From Notospermus geniculatus (taxonomy: Eukaryota > Nemertea > Pilidiophora > Heteronemertea > Lineidae): a stretch of DNA of 64,000 nt. A program made the translations under genes and the position numbers. How positions within the stretch are numbered: the first letter of the stretch is position 1; every line of letters begins with the position of its first letter. Shown in pieces: positions 62,263 to 64,000 of this stretch. The stretch is from contig NMRB01000296.1 in the NCBI GenBank assembly GCA_002633025.1, positions 258,001-322,000 of the forward strand, in the 5' to 3' direction. The notes below the pieces were generated by a model, which ran no database searches, was not told the DNA's origin, and saw nothing but the letters and a program-made list of their open reading frames with translations.

Positions 62263-63004
62263 GTAAGTTATTTCTTTGGGTGCGGGTTTCATTTTCAGGA
62301 AATTCGTCTTTGCGTTACATAAAACTTCAATGAGGAAAAGCTTAAGCTTTCCAACCTGAAAGGCCTCCTATACCTTCCAAATACACCCTTTAAATTTGGA
62401 AAAACAAACCCTTTGTATTCCTAGGAAGATAAGATACACATGAGAGTGTTTCTGAACATCCTGACCAACCTGGAAGCTTTTCTGAAGTTTTAACCCAAAA
62501 TTTGATGTCAGGAATCTGCCTTTAAGGACAATATTTGAAGAATGTTTTCCACAAAATTTAAAATCTCCTTTGAAGGCAAGCAGCAGAAATTCAAGTAAAT
62601 TTACTTACCCCCCCCCCTCGATTGAACATGCAGGCGATCATCTGAGTTCAGCCTCTCAAATGAATTCATTAAAGATTCCCTTTACCCACAGGGCAGGTAT
62701 TTAATTTTGTAAAATTTAAAAACGTCATTGTTGCCTTGGAGGCATAATCCCTGCGGTTTTACGTCTGGATCGAATCCATCCAATGCCAGACTTTATTTTT
62801 GTTGTCCTAATTGACATGGTTGTTTCGCTTCAAGTTATAATGGCTGTGTCAATATTTATGTACGAGGAATGCTGTGATCTAATGCTGCCCTACTCCGCCC
62901 ACTCTTCTCGTCATGTGATATTTAAACTTGAGACGGTTTGCTGTCTTTTTGCCGATGTGATCACAAGTTTTAAACACTAACCATTTCCGTGCCATACCCG
63001 TTGC
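62263..63004 (+). other. TIA1: Start of the next TIA1-type intron
   Basis: It starts at the GTAAGT donor. AT-rich sequence with a C run near 62613. No exon seen. Confidence 0.6.
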
Positions 63005-63120
63005 AGCGGGGTAGCGCGATGACACAGAATTCCAAGGTTTTTGAGGTATCAGGGGTGAAACCTGGTACCTCAGAGGTGACAGGCCCTGATGTGTCCACTG
63101 CTCCACTCTGACACTCTTAC
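63005..63120 (-). mobile_element. tRNA-derived SINE head, minus strand
   Basis: On the minus strand it reads GTGTCAGAGTGGAGCAGTGG (A box), CACCTCTGAGGTACCAGG and a decayed B box, GGTTTCACCCC. Same family as the copies at 57354 and 58291, but only the head is preserved. Confidence 0.78.
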
Positions 63121-64000
63121 AAGGCCTTGTAGCGTCATATAATTTGGAGACCTATGCCAGCCTTTAGGTTAAACCTTGAGTCATTGATGATCATGGGAAA
63201 ACTCTAGTCGATATGGATTATTTGAGCTCAGAGAATCATAAATACAGTTATTGAATGTTATTGTATGACATGCACTCTTGATCGATACCCCCTGATATAA
63301 TCATTTCAAGTGCTGCGGGGGAAATCGTCCCTTTTATGAATTTTAGCGTTTAAAGTTTCCCCGTAATCCCTGACAAAATCTGTCGCGGTTGTCGTCTTTG
63401 TTCAGCACGAAGCCATGCCATTCACGATGGTAAATTATTAACGTAAATCTCTCATGATCGATAACGTCTTTAGGCAGTCGGCGAAACACCTGCCCTTTTT
63501 CCGTCATCGCTCGAGCATAATGTGGGGAAATTCTGCTGCGGAAAGATTTTCATTGGTCAGTTGGTCGGTTGTTGATCTATGGCATTCCATCATCTGAGTG
63601 CACTAACGGAATTGCTCGAATATCATGTCCTGCCCAACTCCACAAACTCTGCTGGAATCAACAGAATTGGACATACTGAATCTCCTCCCTACCCCCTACC
63701 CCCAAATACCAACACCAAAGTTGATGTGAACCCAAAAAATGGAGCACTTTACTTTCATTTGGAGCTTTAACAAATCATTATCCAATTTCCCGTTAACCTT
63801 GTTCCAACATCGGTCTCATCCGAGGCAAAAAGTCGGACAATTACCAGGAAAAGTCATTTAATTCGAATTAGTTTTAGAATCACCTGCTCACGGTGATATC
63901 GAATGTCACTTCAAATGAGATTTTCTTCATCAACATTAATCTTCGTATGAAATAAGAGACTAAGGATCAGTGATGGAGTCTTGAGCGGGTGGTGATGTTC
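63121..64000 (+). other. TIA1: Intron sequence to the window edge
   Basis: No exon resembling the rest of RRM2 was found in the three plus-strand frames. Nothing else recognised. Confidence 0.5.

Overview
This is a stretch of animal nuclear genome, almost all non-coding. It has large introns with GT-AG borders, tRNA-derived SINEs, several miniature inverted-repeat DNA transposons, minisatellites, and no long open frames. The longest open frames are about 150 codons, which is about what chance gives in 64 kb of this composition. The mix of SINEs, piggyBac-like MITEs and TCAAGGTCA-rich satellites suggests a marine invertebrate (echinoderm, hemichordate, lancelet or lophotrochozoan). The phylum is my inference and is not proven by the sequence.

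The only gene I can name with confidence is a TIA1/TIAR (Drosophila Rox8) type RNA-binding protein on the + strand. Two consecutive internal exons are visible. The exon at 38932-38989 encodes the end of RRM1 and the linker (EMKVNWATSPGNQQKQDTS). The exon at 62175-62262 encodes the start of RRM2 (HYHIFVGDL to AFTPYGSV). They have canonical splice sites and compatible phase: the last base of the first joins the first two of the second to give a Lys codon. A 23.2 kb intron separates them. I found no RRM1 exon in the 38.9 kb upstream and no further exon in the 1.7 kb downstream. On this reading the whole window lies inside one gene, and only 146 nt of it is firmly coding.

The rest is repeat landscape. 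9022-14195 is a 2.5-2.7 kb tandem duplication in which one copy carries a 157 bp palindromic MITE that the other lacks. 15758-15974 is a short inverted-repeat element whose G-rich centre is an assembly gap. 19711-20824 is a 0.55 kb tandem duplication with a CAG tract of 3 units in one copy and 6 in the other. 22989-25579 holds copies of a 248 bp MITE, a SINE, and a duplication with a single N exactly at its junction. 36850-37020 and 40313-40426 are two further MITEs. 43714-48125 contains minisatellites, and 48765-51337 contains SINEs and a second N-bordered duplication. 55676-55890 is an array of nuclear-receptor-like half sites. 56672-58774 is another tandem duplication, each copy with a piggyBac-like MITE and a SINE, and the second copy also with the 248 bp MITE.

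Three weaker coding candidates are listed with low confidence: 3760-4070 (minus), 33684-33842 (minus) and 43078-43353 (plus). Several single-N positions mark contig joins, and at least two of the duplications look like unmerged haplotypes rather than real genome structure. I did not find an undescribed multi-gene system here.
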